The notes: generated from the letters alone by a model not told the origin. DNA of 64,000 nt from Mauremys mutica (GCF_020497125.1 NC_059077.1:19848840-19912839); one strand, 5' to 3'. Counted from the first letter of the stretch, positions 34,489-47,397 are shown. A program made the numbers and translations.

Positions 34489-35428
34489 CTGAGGTTAAAC
34501 AAGATTTTAACAACATTTATGGCCAGACACACTGCTTGCGTTCGGCACTAGACTTTTCTCCTATAGATGTCAGGCAAAAAGAACACACAGTATAACGACA
34601 GAAATATGAGGAAGGCTTTTGGCAGGGGTGGGGGAGAAGCAATTTTAATCAAACTCCGAGAAGTTAAATCAAGAAAAAATTATTTTGCATCAGAATATTC
34701 ACTACATATCAGAGGGTAACAGCTAGGAATAACTAAGACACTAGGAAAAACTAAGCCAGTCCCAGACTGGAAGATGAGAAGAGAGTGGAGTTCTTTCAGA
34801 TGATCAGTTACTGTTACACAGAGGTTAGTTTTATCTGGCCCTAAAAACCCAGGTATGCTATACATTCCGTGGGCATTAGATCTCACTGCTGAGAACTGTT
34901 TAAGCACTTCCTTTAATCTATATATTGCATATATGAATATCTTGAATGACCAGTTAAAGACCAATTATATGTACCATTGCATCAAAACCCTCCTAACTTT
35001 GAACTTACTAAGGAATGTTGAAGGACATCTAGCAATACACACTCCAGAAGTTTTTTTTTTTTTTTTTAAACCAATTCAGCAGTTTTACTATTAATAAAAA
35101 ACCAGGCACAGTTTAATATCATTATTAGATTTCCAGTATTTTCTGCCTATGCTTATGATTTAATAATCATTAAGTATCATACAGTCAAATCTATGGTAAC
35201 ATATGTTTCACATGATCTAACATAAAATGCAACTACAATGAAATATCCCTTTTTTGTAGTATTTCATCTATTTTATACAAAAATGTAACATCACCAGCAT
35301 AGGGTCTGAACTCCATCAAAATCAAAGCACAGCTTCAACACATCCAGGCTGGAATTCCACTTTTTATGACCGTTCTCTAAATGGCTGCCTTCGATTGCAA
35401 TAGGTGGTGCAGGATGCAAAGAAACTAA

Positions 35429-35850
35429 GGGCACATTTACACAACAAACTTAAGTCAACCTATGTTAGGTTGACTTACAGCTGCAGTATTTCATGTCCAC
35501 ACTGCCCTCCTTCAGCGTTGCACATCCTCACTAGCAGGGCTTCCACCAACTTAAGAGGGGTAGCCTGGCTGGGAGCCCGGAGCCCCCCAGTTGTCCTGAG
35601 GTGACAGCTCAAGCTGTGTGCCAGGCACAGGGTTCACAGCAGGAAGCCTAACAGCCTTTCTTGTCAATTTCCAGCACAGCATCACCCTAATTAACTGACA
35701 TAAGCCCTATGCCTCTCATGGAGGCAGAGTTGTTATGTCGGTGAAGTAGGGCTCTTACACCAGTGGGAGCAAGGCCGTAGTGTAGACTGACATAATTAGG
35801 TCAACGTAAGCTACCTTATGTTCACCTAACTCTGTAGCGTAAACCAGGCC
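35429..35850. mobile_element. Harbinger-like MITE with 3-bp target duplication
   Basis: It begins GGGCACATTTACACAACAAA, with TAA before it (35426-35428), and ends TGTAGCGTAAACCAGGCC with TAA after it (35851-35853). Near the left end is the hairpin AAGTCAACCTATG/TTAGGTTGACTT. A TAA duplication and these ends fit the PIF/Harbinger class. It has no transposase. Confidence 0.6.
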
Positions 35851-36409
35851 TAAGTCTAATTCCAACAGATACAAGCAATGAGTCTTCAATTAATGACAAA
35901 TGTAACAACCATTTGTGTTGGTCAATGTTCACTTCCACTGTTGCCTGTGATTTAAATACATGTAGAAATTATATTAGAAATCTGAAATATAACATGATTT
36001 CCCTCTCAATTCTGAGTTAAGGCAGGCATTGACAGCACCAAAGACATGACAATTCAAACCAGAGGCAGCTTCAGTCTTATTTGCGATGAATAAAGAACGC
36101 CACATTGTGTGGCAAAACTTAGAAAGATAAACCAGACACTAGAAACTCAGGGCCAGGTGCTGAAAAGGGATGGAGCACCTTGGGCTTTCATTGATTGCAC
36201 CAGGAGCTGCAGAGGCACAGCCCCTCTGAGGATTTGGACTATATCAAGGTCACAAAAGTGTAATTTTCTGTGCACAGTAAAGGAGACAAAAGGGTACAAA
36301 GGGCCCTAAATCCAGGGAGGAGTCGGGCAAAGGGGGAAAAAAACCCCCACAACTAAAAGCATAGGCATTGTACAGTTTGGAGGTTAAAAGAGAATGAGAA
36401 GAAGGAGGT

Positions 36410-36710
36410 TGGACCTTTTCACTGAAAGTTTTGACCCTAATGTCTCTACTTTTTGATCAAAAGCTTTTTGGGCCAAAATAATAAAATTTTCCTGATCCAA
36501 ATTTCTTGGGTTTTTGACTGAAATAATACAACTTTGGCCACTTTTTTTTTTAAAAGCAAAATATAATTTATCCAATTTTTTTAACCTACATTTTAATTTT
36601 TTTTCTCAGTATACCCTACATACAATTTTTTGACCAAAACGTTTTATTCAAATTTCTCAATTTTCTGAAACATTTTTGACCAAAAGTTTTAATCCAAATT
36701 TTGATCTTAA
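36410..36710. repeat. AT-rich dispersed repeat (TTTTGACC words)
   Basis: Repeated TTTTTGACC, AAAGTTTT and TCCAAATTT words (TGACCAAAAGTTTTAATCC near 36678). Related in composition to 17540-18010. Confidence 0.35.
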
Positions 36711-37272
36711 ACTGTGTGTCTTTGCCATTTTTATTTTATTTTAAATTGTTTGCCCACAAGGAAGGCTCCCTTCCAAACCCAGTGGCATCAGTTCTTTCCA
36801 CTTATCCTGCGCTACCTCAAGTGTAGTACACAGCAATGGAAGGAAAATGTTAGCACAACACACGAGGGAATGCCATGCAGAGGGGATGTGTGTCTGCATT
36901 AGGTTTCCTCTTCCACCCAAGACTCATGTGGCTTTCCCTATGGATCCTCAGCCTCAGAGCATCTTAAAAGCCATATTCCCTCCACATGTCTGCAAACTAG
37001 AGAATATATTCTGAAACCCAGTATCCAGGAGGACAAAGACATTGATTTAAAGAAATCCTGGCACCACTGATCAACATGACCCTTTAGACAGCTAGAAGAC
37101 CAGGCCATACCCCAAAAATAGTCAGTAGGTACTTTATAAAACCACTGTTTGCATTTATTGCATTATGATCCAGTCACAAAATTAGGAAAGAAACCAAAGT
37201 ATGGTACACTTCCAGAGTTGAGCTCCAACCTCTTTTAAGATATCAAAAAAATAAAGGGCAAAAGGGTCTTAC

Positions 37273-37386
37273 TTCTCCGAATTCATAGTAAGTGCCATCT
37301 TCCTTCTTCACATCGTGTTCCCTTAGCCACGTAATGGCATCTGTATAGTTCATTCGTTTGAAAGGTCGTTTGGGGGGCTGGAAGTT
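37273..37386 (-). CDS. NARS1: NARS1 coding exon 12
   Basis: 114 bp, acceptor ACATTGCAG, donor GTAAGA. Residues 391-428, NFQPPKRPFKRMNYTDAITW ... DGTYYEFGE. Human is the same save for Ser/Thr, Val/Thr, Lys/Arg and Phe/Tyr exchanges. Phase zero at both ends. Confidence 0.97.
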
Positions 37387-38689
37387 CTGCAATGTAAGAT
37401 TAGACACACATGAAAACATTAGTGTTGTTTGAAAGGTCTTTTCCTTTTAGCAGTGCAGTTAGAGTTAGGAAAGTAGCCAGGCTAAAAAATAAAAATAAAA
37501 AAAAGCACGTTCCTACTCAGGAGATCTATTCTCTGTCTGTTTTCAGAGTCCTCTCTGTTCACTTTGGTGAGCAACACAAGCTTTTGGCAGTGCACAGCCG
37601 GTAGGGCTTAGAAAGAGCATGCCAGGTGCTTTTCTAGCTCATGCTTTAACAAATTAGTCATAAAGATTCTTCCCCTGAAACAAACTAGAAAAGATGCTTT
37701 AGCCAGGGAGAGTCTGTGATGCTTAGGAAGAATTTACAGATGGGGCAAATTTGACAAAGAATCCTTTGATAATAGAACCATGCTTTAAATTGTCTGAATA
37801 AGAGGGGCAACAAACCAATTCTGGGCTAATATATAGCAAATTTATGATTTCTCCATTAACTGTTTGTAACAACAAACCATGGAGGAAATGCTTTTTCTAA
37901 CTTACTTTTGTTGTTGTGGATTGTTTCAAATTGTGTATTTTTTTTAAATAATTGATTCACGCCTCCACTGGTCTCCCTTACACCTCCTAGCCAGAAGAGC
38001 TGTGTCAATGAGGCTCCCTCTACAGCTCTTGGACCTTACCTGCATGGTGTATGCACTAATGCAATGCAGTTGCTCTATGGGAGCCTTAGGTAAATACCTG
38101 GTTGTGTCTGGGGTGCTGAGTGTGTGCACACAAAGCATCTATCCCTCTCCACATGAAGCGTTCTGAACCCACAGAATGCTCTCTGCAGGAACCAGGATAC
38201 AATACCACTCAGGCCATTGATCCCCTCTGTCCATGGATGCATTGGTACATCAGCACCAGTTCCAGGGCGTACTGCAGATAGCACTACAGGACACTATGCC
38301 AAGAGAAAGTTTCCATCTGCTGGGACACAGGGCTGGGTACTTGCAGCATCCACCTCTTTAAGGAAAGACTTCACTCTCTGGCCTGTGCTGTATCTCACCT
38401 CCCCCATTCCCAGGCCCTGAGCAGAGACTAAACAAGTAGGAGGAAGGCAGTGCTTATCAGAACAAGCCAAGGAAACCGGAGATGCTCTGGTCTCTATGCA
38501 ACATGAAGGAGTTGGCTAGTGACTGAGAGGAGACTGGCTGGCTGTAGGAGGCTGTTGGCTGGCTTTGAGGGGAAATTAAGGAGACAGTGAAGTAAGGTGG
38601 GTCATTGCAGACAGGATGAGGAGGAGGAACCAGATTTACTGAGCACTGTGTCTCGGCTTAGAAACCACACAAGTAACTGGCTAATATTG

Positions 38690-38830
38690 TCTGTTTCCTC
38701 AGGCTCCCTGTCTGTCTATATCTCACTTTTATCTCTTGTCAGATACCTAGATTGGGGCAGAGACAAGCTTTTTGTTCTGTTTGTACAGTACCTAGCACAG
38801 TGGGGTTTTGGCTGTAACCAATTAGTTCAT
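38690..38830 (+). repeat. MIR-type SINE tail fragment
   Basis: It contains GTCTGTTTCCTCAGGC, GATTGGGGCAGAGACAAGC and GTTTGTACAGTACCTAGCAC then AGTGGGGTTTTGGC, the tail seen in the copy at 23285-23535. Confidence 0.55.
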
Positions 38831-38924
38831 ATTATCATCCATTTGTCATTGTATGATGGAATGTTATGGTCACTTTATATGCCATTTCATATATAACCAA
38901 TTTATGCTAAATAGATTTAAATTG

Positions 38925-39695
38925 TAGGATTACAGAAGTATAGGACTGATAAATATTTAGGAGCGATGAGTGTGTATTAGGTATATAAGAAAAGCATGGC
39001 TAGAACATAGGGTCTACAGGCGGAGACCTATAAGATTTTAGCCTAGCCACACTAGGCCATAGCCTTAAGAACACTTGACATGAGGGGGTGACATAGGAAT
39101 AACCCTATACCAACAAGGTCACTTCATAAGATGTGCCAATAGGTGATATTACGAAAAAATGGATTGCAGTAGACCACAATGTATTGTCCAAGACCGCAAA
39201 ACACCTGACTGGAACATCTTTCAATGACTGTCTTGACCACAGAGTACATGGCATGCATAGATGCTAATGAGAATAAAAGGAACTAAAAACAACCTATGAA
39301 AAACAAGACATATTTATGGGGTGTGGAAGTACAGATAAGGAAAAGAGAGTTTGACACCTTCATGCATATATATAAGGTGTTAGGTGAGCTAAGAATTACT
39401 CTACAAAAGAGGGTTCCATTGTTGGGTAAAAGTGGGAAGTCCCAAGGGATGAGCCCACAAGAAGCCCCAGCAAGAACCATCCCTCTAGTGATGATCATCT
39501 ATTAAGAGGTCCATTCGACCCTAGAATATCTTTGAGGATGTGTGTGTGACTACAGTTATAATTACTGCATAGGTTGTTGTCAGATTTCTTTATGCATGGG
39601 TAATTGTAACTTATTGCTTAATAAAACTCGCAGTACAGATAAGACTTTGTACTTGTGATCGTGTCTGTGGTCATTATCCTTCAACTTTGTTTGTT
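38925..39695 (+). mobile_element. Probable degenerate retroviral-type solo LTR
   Basis: A 770-bp block, free of coding, with LTR-like order: a possible start TGTAGGATTACAG, a TATA-like AGAATAAAAGG near 39271, a polyadenylation signal AATAAA at 39621, then a GT-rich stretch (GTACTTGTGATCGTGTCTGT) ending TATCCTTCA. No flanking direct repeat was identified and there is no internal coding sequence. This is a pattern-based call only. Confidence 0.4.
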
Positions 39696-40136
39696 CCTAG
39701 AGTCTCCAAATTTGAGAAAAGCACCAGATGCAATTTCACTCTGCTGAGTTTGAAACTGTAGCAACCAAAGCTGAATGCATGGTGGTGTAATATACCATCA
39801 AATTCACTCTAAGCAAAATAAAAGGCTACATGATCCATGAATAGGGCTCCTAAGCACTTCTGGAATTCAAACAGCAGCAGCTTGTCCTGAGACTTTAAGA
39901 TATAAACCACCACCCCTATCCGTGCATGACGTAGGTATCAGCCTTGCAGAGGATGGACTCCTTTTGATGTCATTCAGTGTCTTACAAATGATCAGAGCTC
40001 ACTGCTGCGCTCTGTTCACCCCCCGTGTGAATATGCTGCCAAAAGGAAGCTAGGCTGAGGTTCTGAGGGACATTAAGTCATATTTCTCGCCAAACAGAGG
40101 TGAATATTCAGGACTGCTTGCCACACCACCACATAC

Positions 40137-40272
40137 CGGGTTTAGGTCATATAGGAAGGTTGATACAGACGATTTCAAGACTTTATCCACTACATCACAC
40201 ACTAAATTCTCCAGACGGGTCAACAAGTCTTCAAAGGTCATGAAAGGACATTCAGCTTCAATGTGAGTATAT
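40137..40272 (-). CDS. NARS1: NARS1 coding exon 11
   Basis: 136 bp, acceptor TTCTTCAG, donor GTATGT. The first base completes Glu345, then residues 346-390: YTHIEAECPFMTFEDLLTRL ... FLYDLNP. It holds the second half of class II motif 2 (EYTHIEAE). Confidence 0.97.
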
Positions 40273-41212
40273 CTGAAGAACAAGGTCACATCACCATTAG
40301 TCATCAGAATGAAGACACTTCCCCTCCTTTCATCAGCCATGCACAAGCAAGAGGACTTGAGTAATGAAGACAATCTCCCTATGAGAGGGGAGGATTTCAT
40401 CCCAATTGCCATTTTGCCCCCTCCCTCCCTACACTCTTAGCCTATAACTAGAGCTGTCGATTAATCACAATTAACTCACACGATTAACTCAAGTTTTAAT
40501 TGTGATTACTTTTTTTAACCGCGATTCATTTTTTTTTTAATCGCACTGATAAGCAATAGAATACCAATTGAAATTTATTAAATATTTTGGGTGTTTTTCT
40601 ACATTTTCAAATATATTGATTTCAATTTCAATGCAGAATACAAAAACTGTACAGTGCTCAGTTTATATTTTTTTTTATTACAAATATTTGCACCTAAAAA
40701 GGTGCAAAGAAATAGCATTTTTCAGTTCACCTCATACAAAGTACTGTAATAATCTCTTTATCGTGAAAGTGCACTTACAAATGTAAGGTTTTTTTGTTAT
40801 GTAACTGCTCTCAAAAACAAAACAATGTAAAACTTTAGAGCCTACAAAATCCACTCAGTCCTACTTCTTGCTCAGCCAATCGCAAAGAAACAAAATTACG
40901 AGACATAACGCTACCTGCTTCTTATTTACATCACCAGAAAGTGAGAACAGGCATTTGCATGGCACTTTTGTAGCTGGCATTGCAAGGTATTTACATGCCA
41001 ACAGCGTTCCCTGTAGTCAAAGTCTCCTCTAATGCTTTGCCTCCCACCCACTGACCTTGGGAACAGGATATTTCCCAAGTAGCTTTGGTCAGCCCCTTGC
41101 ATATTAGCATAATGCTCTACCTTCCTTTTTGTAGAGTCCTATTGTTCCTGACTGACTGCTGCTCCCTTGCCCTCTAAACACATGCATACTTATACTACAA
41201 TGATTCCCATAC
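40273..41212. other. NARS1 intron 10
   Basis: A 940-bp intron, more than half of which is a single-arm hAT fragment (40449-41000). Confidence 0.75.
40449..41000 (-). mobile_element. Truncated hAT element, single arm, same family as 24855-26625
   Basis: It starts AGAGCTGTCGATTAATCAC and follows the left arm of the palindromic element nearly to GGTATTTACATGCC, including the reversed transposase C-terminus (GTGAGAACAGGCATTTGCAT). It then stops abruptly. No second arm is present. Inside NARS1 intron 10. Confidence 0.7.
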
Positions 41213-41412
41213 TCTGCCAGGTGTCTGCGTGTCCTGGACTGCTCAGCTCTGTATGACTGGGCGATACAAAACGTGTCTCCTAATGCAGGGATGCAGGTCT
41301 CCAGGTACAGCTGGGATGACTGTGTCAAGTATGCCTCTTCGCCAAAATAATCCAGTTTGAATAGCGTGGAGCCTCCTTCAACCTGCGTTTGGACTAGTGT
41401 TGGTGGAGTGAT
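41213..41412 (-). CDS. NARS1: NARS1 coding exon 10
   Basis: 200 bp, acceptor TTTAACAG, donor GTATGG. Residues 279-344 plus two bases of Glu345: [20 protein letters not shown] ... [20 protein letters not shown] ... [16 protein letters not shown]. It completes motif 1 and holds the first half of motif 2, with the ATP-binding arginine. Confidence 0.97.
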
Positions 41413-41584
41413 CTGTTAAACAAAACCTCATTATTAAGATAAGAATTGCGTCTATAAAACCAGTCAGAAAGTGGTCTCCCAATTGACAAGTAATTTTTGT
41501 GTAATTCACTTCAATATCAAAGTCTATACAGTATATCTAGAAACGTCACCTAGGCTCTGAAGAAGGAAAGCAAGCTATACTTAC

Positions 41585-41806
41585 TTCATAATATCCATTG
41601 TCAAAAAAGTGATCCCTGAAGCACTGTATGACCATGGAGCGCACCTTGAGGATTTTGGACATGTTCTCTCCTCGGATCATCATATACCTGTTGTTAAGCT
41701 GCACATCAACATCCGATTCTTCATTGATCAGGTTATCAGCCCCTCCAGCTGGAGCCAGACCAATCAGCTCCCAATAGTCACAACTCAACTCATGGCCCCC
41801 TGGAGC
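41585..41806 (-). CDS. NARS1: NARS1 coding exon 9
   Basis: 222 bp, acceptor ACCCATAG, donor GTAAGT. Residues 205-278: APGGHELSCDYWELIGLAPA, the linker NEESDVDVQLNNRYMMIRGE, and MVIQCFRDHFFDNGYYE from class II motif 1, which shapes the dimer interface. Largest exon of the gene. Confidence 0.97.
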
Positions 41807-43771
41807 CTATGGGTTTTAGAAGAAACAACATACACATTAGAAGTTTGGTACTGTCACCTAAAAATAGTTAGAAGTTAGAGTTTAATATCCTCAGGTATTA
41901 CTAACAAAGGATATTACTGTGCTTTTAAAATAAGTTATTTCTGACCTGATAATATCATTTTAACTTGATACTAGCAGCTATAAGCTCCAATACAACTGGG
42001 GCTGGATTCTTTAGACAAGTTCTCTTATGGATGCAGTCAGTCTCCTCAGAGTGACAGGGAGGATTACCACCTGTTTTAAACACATGGTTCCAGCTAACAG
42101 GTGTCTAGCTCTGTTTTGCCCACCAGTGTGGATACTGCCAGACAGCATGTTGTAGCCCAGGTTTTTAAAGACACAACTCCAACACTGTTAGGCTCTGTTC
42201 ACACACTGGCTGGCAAGTGCATTTTGGAAACAGATTTGCTGAACTGTATTCAAACATGGCTCCTAAACTCTGTGAAAGAGAGTAGATAGGGCCAAACAAG
42301 TCACAATCTGGACTCTCTCTTTTCCCCCCCTTTTCGAACTTTCTAGACTCAATAAAATATATACACAAGTGTTTGCGTAGAAGTAAATAGATTTTCACTG
42401 TATGATGAAATTTCTGAATAAATTAACACCTTTCTAACAAAGCTCATACTTAACTATTGTCCAGGAAGGGTCTACAACATAAAGTCTCACCGCAGACTGT
42501 GCCATAGTTAATGGGAACTCAGTGAATCAGAGGGCAGAACCCAGTATACTGAATATCAATGGGGGTACTGGGAGTGTAAATTAGGCAGAATTTGTCCCAT
42601 TCTGTCCTAACATCAGTGGCTAGTTGAACAGCCTAATCTTCAAAATTGGCTCTTGAGTAGCTATTTAGAGCACTATCAGAATAGCTTCTTTTGTTGTTCA
42701 TTCTCTGAATTTTTTCCCACAGAAAAATCCAACAAACGTCAAGAAACTACATTCAAGCATCGGTTTTACAATATGGATTTATATTTATTCTGCAGAAGAG
42801 ATTTTATAATTGAATTAATTAGACAAAGAGCAACTGAGAAGATATTAGAAAACAAATGTCCTACTATTAATTAGGTTTTTGGGAGTTATATTTACTATAC
42901 ATGACTATATTTTAAAGGATATCCTGAAACTTTGGCTCATCCTCATCCAGTTTCTCTCCGCATATGAATTCCTGGAAAATTCTGCAGCCCTACCTTCAGT
43001 TTGAACTCTTTTTATGGGCATCCTTTATGAAGCTACTTATTGTAGAACTGACCCTAGCTCCAGATGTGAAAGACTTCGTAAGTGTTAACAATCTCAAATG
43101 TACATGATCAATTACAAGGCACCAAAGTATAAACACTATTTGGTTTTTGGTCTACAACCTTATTGTATTTGTATACATTTCCAGCTGTTATAAATGATGC
43201 TGAAATTATCATTAAAGAACATAAACAGTGTTAAAGGCCAGTTTTCAGGCTATGTGGTTGTGTGTCCTCCTCAAATAAATTTTTTTTAAAAAGGCCAAAT
43301 TAAGGTCTCTATGCTCCCACAGGTTATCCTGCATAGAGGGGAGCCTACAAGCACAAATCTCAGCTAGAAAGGAGAGTTGAGAATCACCATATTATCACTA
43401 AAACAATTCTTTAAAAAAAAAAATATTCATCTCACTTTTTAGGAAAATTAAAGCTGTGTCTATATTTAAAAGACAATACTCTTCCATACTAAGGAAATGC
43501 AACTTCAGCTAAAAGATAAACTAGAAATATTACCCAGTTAGCACGAACACAAGCACAAACCCATGCACACACACACACACACGCTCTCTCAACCATATCA
43601 TGCCATCAATTTTTGAGCAGCAATCCCCATTGAAATCAATTACAGAGTTCTTTCCCCCATTCCCTCCACCTTCCCTGCCCCTCCCAAAAAGGGCCATATT
43701 GTGCCATCTGACTGAGTGATAGGTCGGTGGGGGGAAAACCCGAAACTCACAGCCACAACTAACTCCCTCAC
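41807..43771. other. NARS1 intron 8
   Basis: About 2.0 kb of AT-rich intron. A CA dinucleotide tract (43565-43582) is the only repeat recognised. Confidence 0.65.
43565..43582. repeat. CA dinucleotide microsatellite
   Basis: About nine CA units in NARS1 intron 8, near exon 8. Confidence 0.8.
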
Positions 43772-43858
43772 CTGCTTGCCTTCAGGAACAAGGTTTAGCG
43801 TACCATACACCGCCACACTGCTCTCCGTAGAGAGGATCACTCCATTGTAACACTGACA
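43772..43858 (-). CDS. NARS1: NARS1 coding exon 8
   Basis: 87 bp, acceptor TTCTATAG, donor GTGAGG. Residues 176-204, CQCYNGVILSTESSVAVYGT then LNLVPEGKQ, the later strands of the anticodon-binding OB fold. Confidence 0.96.
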
Positions 43859-44120
43859 CTATAGAAAAAGAGACAGACAAAACTATTTTAATTTACAGCT
43901 AGAATACTAGGGTCTAGAGAAAGAAAGAAAGTTCATAATCTCATCGTTAACTCATTCTGTGAACAAGAAAAACTCCGGTGGTATAAGTGAGAAAAAGAGA
44001 ATGAATTAAACCTTAATATAGTTAAGTCAAGCTTTCAAGTGGGGCATATAAAGGCAACAACACTGGGTATTAATAGTTTCTCTTTTGCATTGCAGAACAA
44101 AATAAAACCCTGCAACTCAC

Positions 44121-44191
44121 CAGTTCATCTGACAGGACACATTGCAGAAATCCTGTGCCATCCCTTAACACAAGGAACATCAAATTTTTTC
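44121..44191 (-). CDS. NARS1: NARS1 coding exon 7
   Basis: 71 bp, acceptor TTAACTAG, donor GTGAGT. Two bases complete Gly152, then residues 153-175: KNLMFLVLRDGTGFLQCVLS DEL. Middle of the OB-fold domain. Confidence 0.96.
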
Positions 44192-45070
44192 CTAGTTAAC
44201 AAAAACAAAAACCCAGACTCGTCAGACAAAACTATTACTTTACTCAGTTCAGTAGGCCCACACCCAGCATATGTTGCCATGGCAGTTTGTTTTCAGGGTT
44301 TGTCTGTTAAGGGTTGCTCATGATCACTAATAAATACCAGAACTACACATTAAAACATTTGTTGGATGATAAAATCCTTTCCACACAACTGTGTATTTTA
44401 CGCCGAAAGATGAAGTCATATGTAGAGCCTAATCCTAGGAGGTGTTCGGCATCAAAATCCCCCAGGGCAAAATCCTGGCTCCACTGAAGTTAATGGCAAA
44501 ACTCCAATTGATCTCAATAGGGTCAGGATTTTACCCCCAATAATTTGACAAGGAGTGTTGGATGTTCTCAGGGCCAGGCCCTTTGGACTGGCCGTACACA
44601 GGTGCTATATACAAGTGCTGAATATATAGGCCCAAGTTACAGCTATTGTGTGGGAAACGATGTAGCCCCTCCCATCCACAACTAAAGAAAGCCCTCTTGT
44701 TCAAGTTTTTCCTTCTGGGAAGAAAGATTGCACAGCACGCATGCAATAGGAATTGCTGTTAAGGCAGGACAGCCAGCATCACAACCTGATCCCCAGGTAA
44801 CACAAAATTCAATTCTTCTAGGATACCTGGGAGAGGACATCTATGAAGCATCAGTGGATCCAGGATTAGGATGGACAGCTTTACCAGGTGCTACAGAAGC
44901 TGTTCATTTTCCACACACCTCCCAGCTTTTCTAGCATGAGCAAGGTGAGCCAGAATATGTCCTGTTATACTCTACCCCTTGGATTACTAGTACTTGTTCC
45001 TCCTCTCTGCATTGACTCAATTACTTTTAAGGGCTAACTATTTACCTTGTCTACATTAAGGACTGTTTAC
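44192..45070. other. NARS1 intron 6
   Basis: An 879-bp intron. A diverged amniote-type repeat block (CTGGCTCCACTGAAGTTAAT, CTCAATAGGGTCAGGATTTT) is near 44470-44540. Nothing else recognised. Confidence 0.6.
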
Positions 45071-45149
45071 CTTGTCTACGTAACCTGTGGACCCAGCCAA
45101 AAACCTTCACTCGTTGGCCTCTGTGCGCCTCTAGAGCACGAATCTTCAC
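45071..45149 (-). CDS. NARS1: NARS1 coding exon 6
   Basis: 79 bp, acceptor GCTTTACAG, donor GTAAAC. Residues 126-151 plus the first base of Gly152: VKIRALEAHRGQRVKVFGWV then HRLRRQ. First strands of the anticodon-binding domain. Confidence 0.96.
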
Positions 45150-46652
45150 CTGTAAAGCACGGATTAAAATCAATGAACCACAGAGATAAATCATAACAAA
45201 CCGACATTTAGACAGTGCCTTTCATTTCCACAGCTTCATGGGACATGGGCATGTAGGATATGCACCCAGAAACAGCTTCTTCTAACCACTGAAAGGCACA
45301 GACATCTGGGATAGAACACAACAGAGACTGAATAGCACCTATCAATACTGCACGACAGCTTAGGGCACTGAGGGAAGAATATCCTATCCAGTTAAAAATA
45401 GAAAGACTTGTGTTTAAGCACCTCTGATGTCCTAACCAAATTTCATGTTGGGTTATTACATTCTGCTTAACAGTCCTACTTTGCCAGATAGCATCATGGG
45501 AACTTTAATGACCACACGTAATCAGGAATTTGGTTTTACATCTGATCTGAATACAAGAGTCAGCACATGTAAAAGTTCACTTGAGAACCATGCCTCTCAG
45601 ATATTACTTATACTTCAATATATACCAAATTGCCACACCATTCTGGGCAAGACACCTTGAACACACAGGTTTCCTTCACCTGGAGGTCTGAACAGCCTTT
45701 TCTGCACTCATTTTTTAAACTACTCAGTGAGGTAGGAGTTCGGTTAGAAGCCAAAATATGAGAGAGGATAATGAATTAGAATTGTAGGTAGCTGGCACTT
45801 TCTGATGCATTTTATTTTGGAACTGATTGAATCTCATCGCAAAGTCACTGTTGAGGCACTGATGTGGTCAGACTAACTCTCCAACTGGCAGGCTGGTGTT
45901 GCTCTTCACACTTACCTAGTTATCGGTTAAGAGATTTTAAAGCCCCAGCCATCTTAAAGTTGGAATTACTACAGTGCATTGGCCAGGGAAAGACGGAGAT
46001 TGACTTCAGTGCAACTGAGTACACTGTCCGTTTGCTTATGTTGGAGTGAAAATCTCAAATCAAAATTCTTTCACACATGCTGTAAGAAGTGTCTTCAAGA
46101 TTGTGATCTGGCAGAATGTTTATTTTTTGCTTCTCAATTCCTCTCTGATTTAGACTTGCCAAACCTCACTGACTTCTGTGTGGCTGCACAAATGTAATTC
46201 AGTAGAACCTGGGGCTCATATATATATTGGATATTAATTAAGTATGTATGTTTTTCAAATCAGCAATATTTCCTCCATCCCCCACCATGGCAAAAGCCCT
46301 TCTGTTGAGGGCAGATTTTAAACAATGTTTAGCAATTAAAAAAAACCAACAGAAACTCATCAGGCAGTTTCAAACAGAAGTACAGCTTGGCTCTTTTCCT
46401 CTGGTGCATGGGTACTGGGAGAATCCAAAATTAAAGTCAAGCAGGCTCAGTGAACTGTGAGGTGAATGAGGGAGATGAAACATATGAGGATATGCTAATG
46501 ACCAGACAGAATAAAATCTCAAGGAAGGAAAAGCATAGTAGACTTCAACAGCTGGTGATGATGCAGAGCACACCTCAGAATCATGCTGTTTATAAATATA
46601 AGAAAGAGATTGTTACAGGGGCTTCTTATCCAGTGCATTAGATTTCACTCAC
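45150..46652. other. NARS1 intron 5
   Basis: 1.5-kb intron with no recognised repeat or gene. Confidence 0.6.
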
Positions 46653-46742
46653 GCATTTAGGCTCTGGAAGACTGGGATCATTCTTGATGGTAATTTTCTT
46701 AGCTTCCTCCAGGTTCTTCTCTCGTCGCAAACCATCTTCTGC
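46653..46742 (-). CDS. NARS1: NARS1 coding exon 5
   Basis: 90 bp, acceptor AAAATTAG, donor GTGAGT. Residues 96-125, AEDGLRREKNLEEAKKITIK then NDPSLPEPKC, ending the charged helical hinge between the N-terminal and OB domains. Confidence 0.96.
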
Positions 46743-47397
46743 CTAATTTTAAGACGTTTTTCCATAAATTATGTATTAGTCATGTAGTGGTGTTAACGAT
46801 AACTACAATCAGGTTATTTATACCAGTATCACTCCCCACAGACAGCAGTACGAAACCATTATGTACATCTCTAAAGATGAATGTTTACATAGAATCTCAG
46901 CCCTGCTACAATATGTCAAAAATCTGCTCTGAGATACATGGGTGCGATCCCCAGGACATGAAACACTTCCTAGAAGTGCTCTTAACCTGGTTTAGAGAAA
47001 GTTGGAGGAGTTTAGAGACATCCACATCCAAAATTTGTAGAAACTTATCCCATCCCTGACGCAGACCAAGACGCTTGTCTTGATGAAGTGAAAACAACTA
47101 ACATACATATACACTGAAGTCAATGGGAGTCAAACCGTATATCCAAGGATAGAATAGGACCAGTTACATTTAACTTTCTGTCCTTCTCTGGCAAAATTAA
47201 ACTATCTGGGCACACAAGCAGTGGGCTTAAAGGTTGTAATGCTGACTAGTGCACTACAGATCACTTTGCCTGCTACGGCCTTCATCCACCACTAACAGCA
47301 CACTCAGGATTAGCATATGCCACTTTCAGGGGAACGAAGATGGATTTTTTTATTTTTAATTTCTAAATTAGCTGACTTGGCAGTATTCATAACCCAC
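46743..47397. other. NARS1 intron 4
   Basis: A 655-bp intron without recognised repeats. Confidence 0.6.

Larger units (their letters stand above)
34489..37272. other. NARS1 intron 12
   Basis: 2.8-kb intron with a T-run near 35050, a Harbinger-like MITE (35429-35850) and an AT-rich repeat (36410-36710). The rest has no recognised feature. Confidence 0.7.
37387..40136. other. NARS1 intron 11
   Basis: 2.7-kb intron holding a MIR-type tail (38690-38830) and a probable degenerate LTR (38925-39695). Nothing recognised in 37.4-38.6 kb. Confidence 0.65.
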
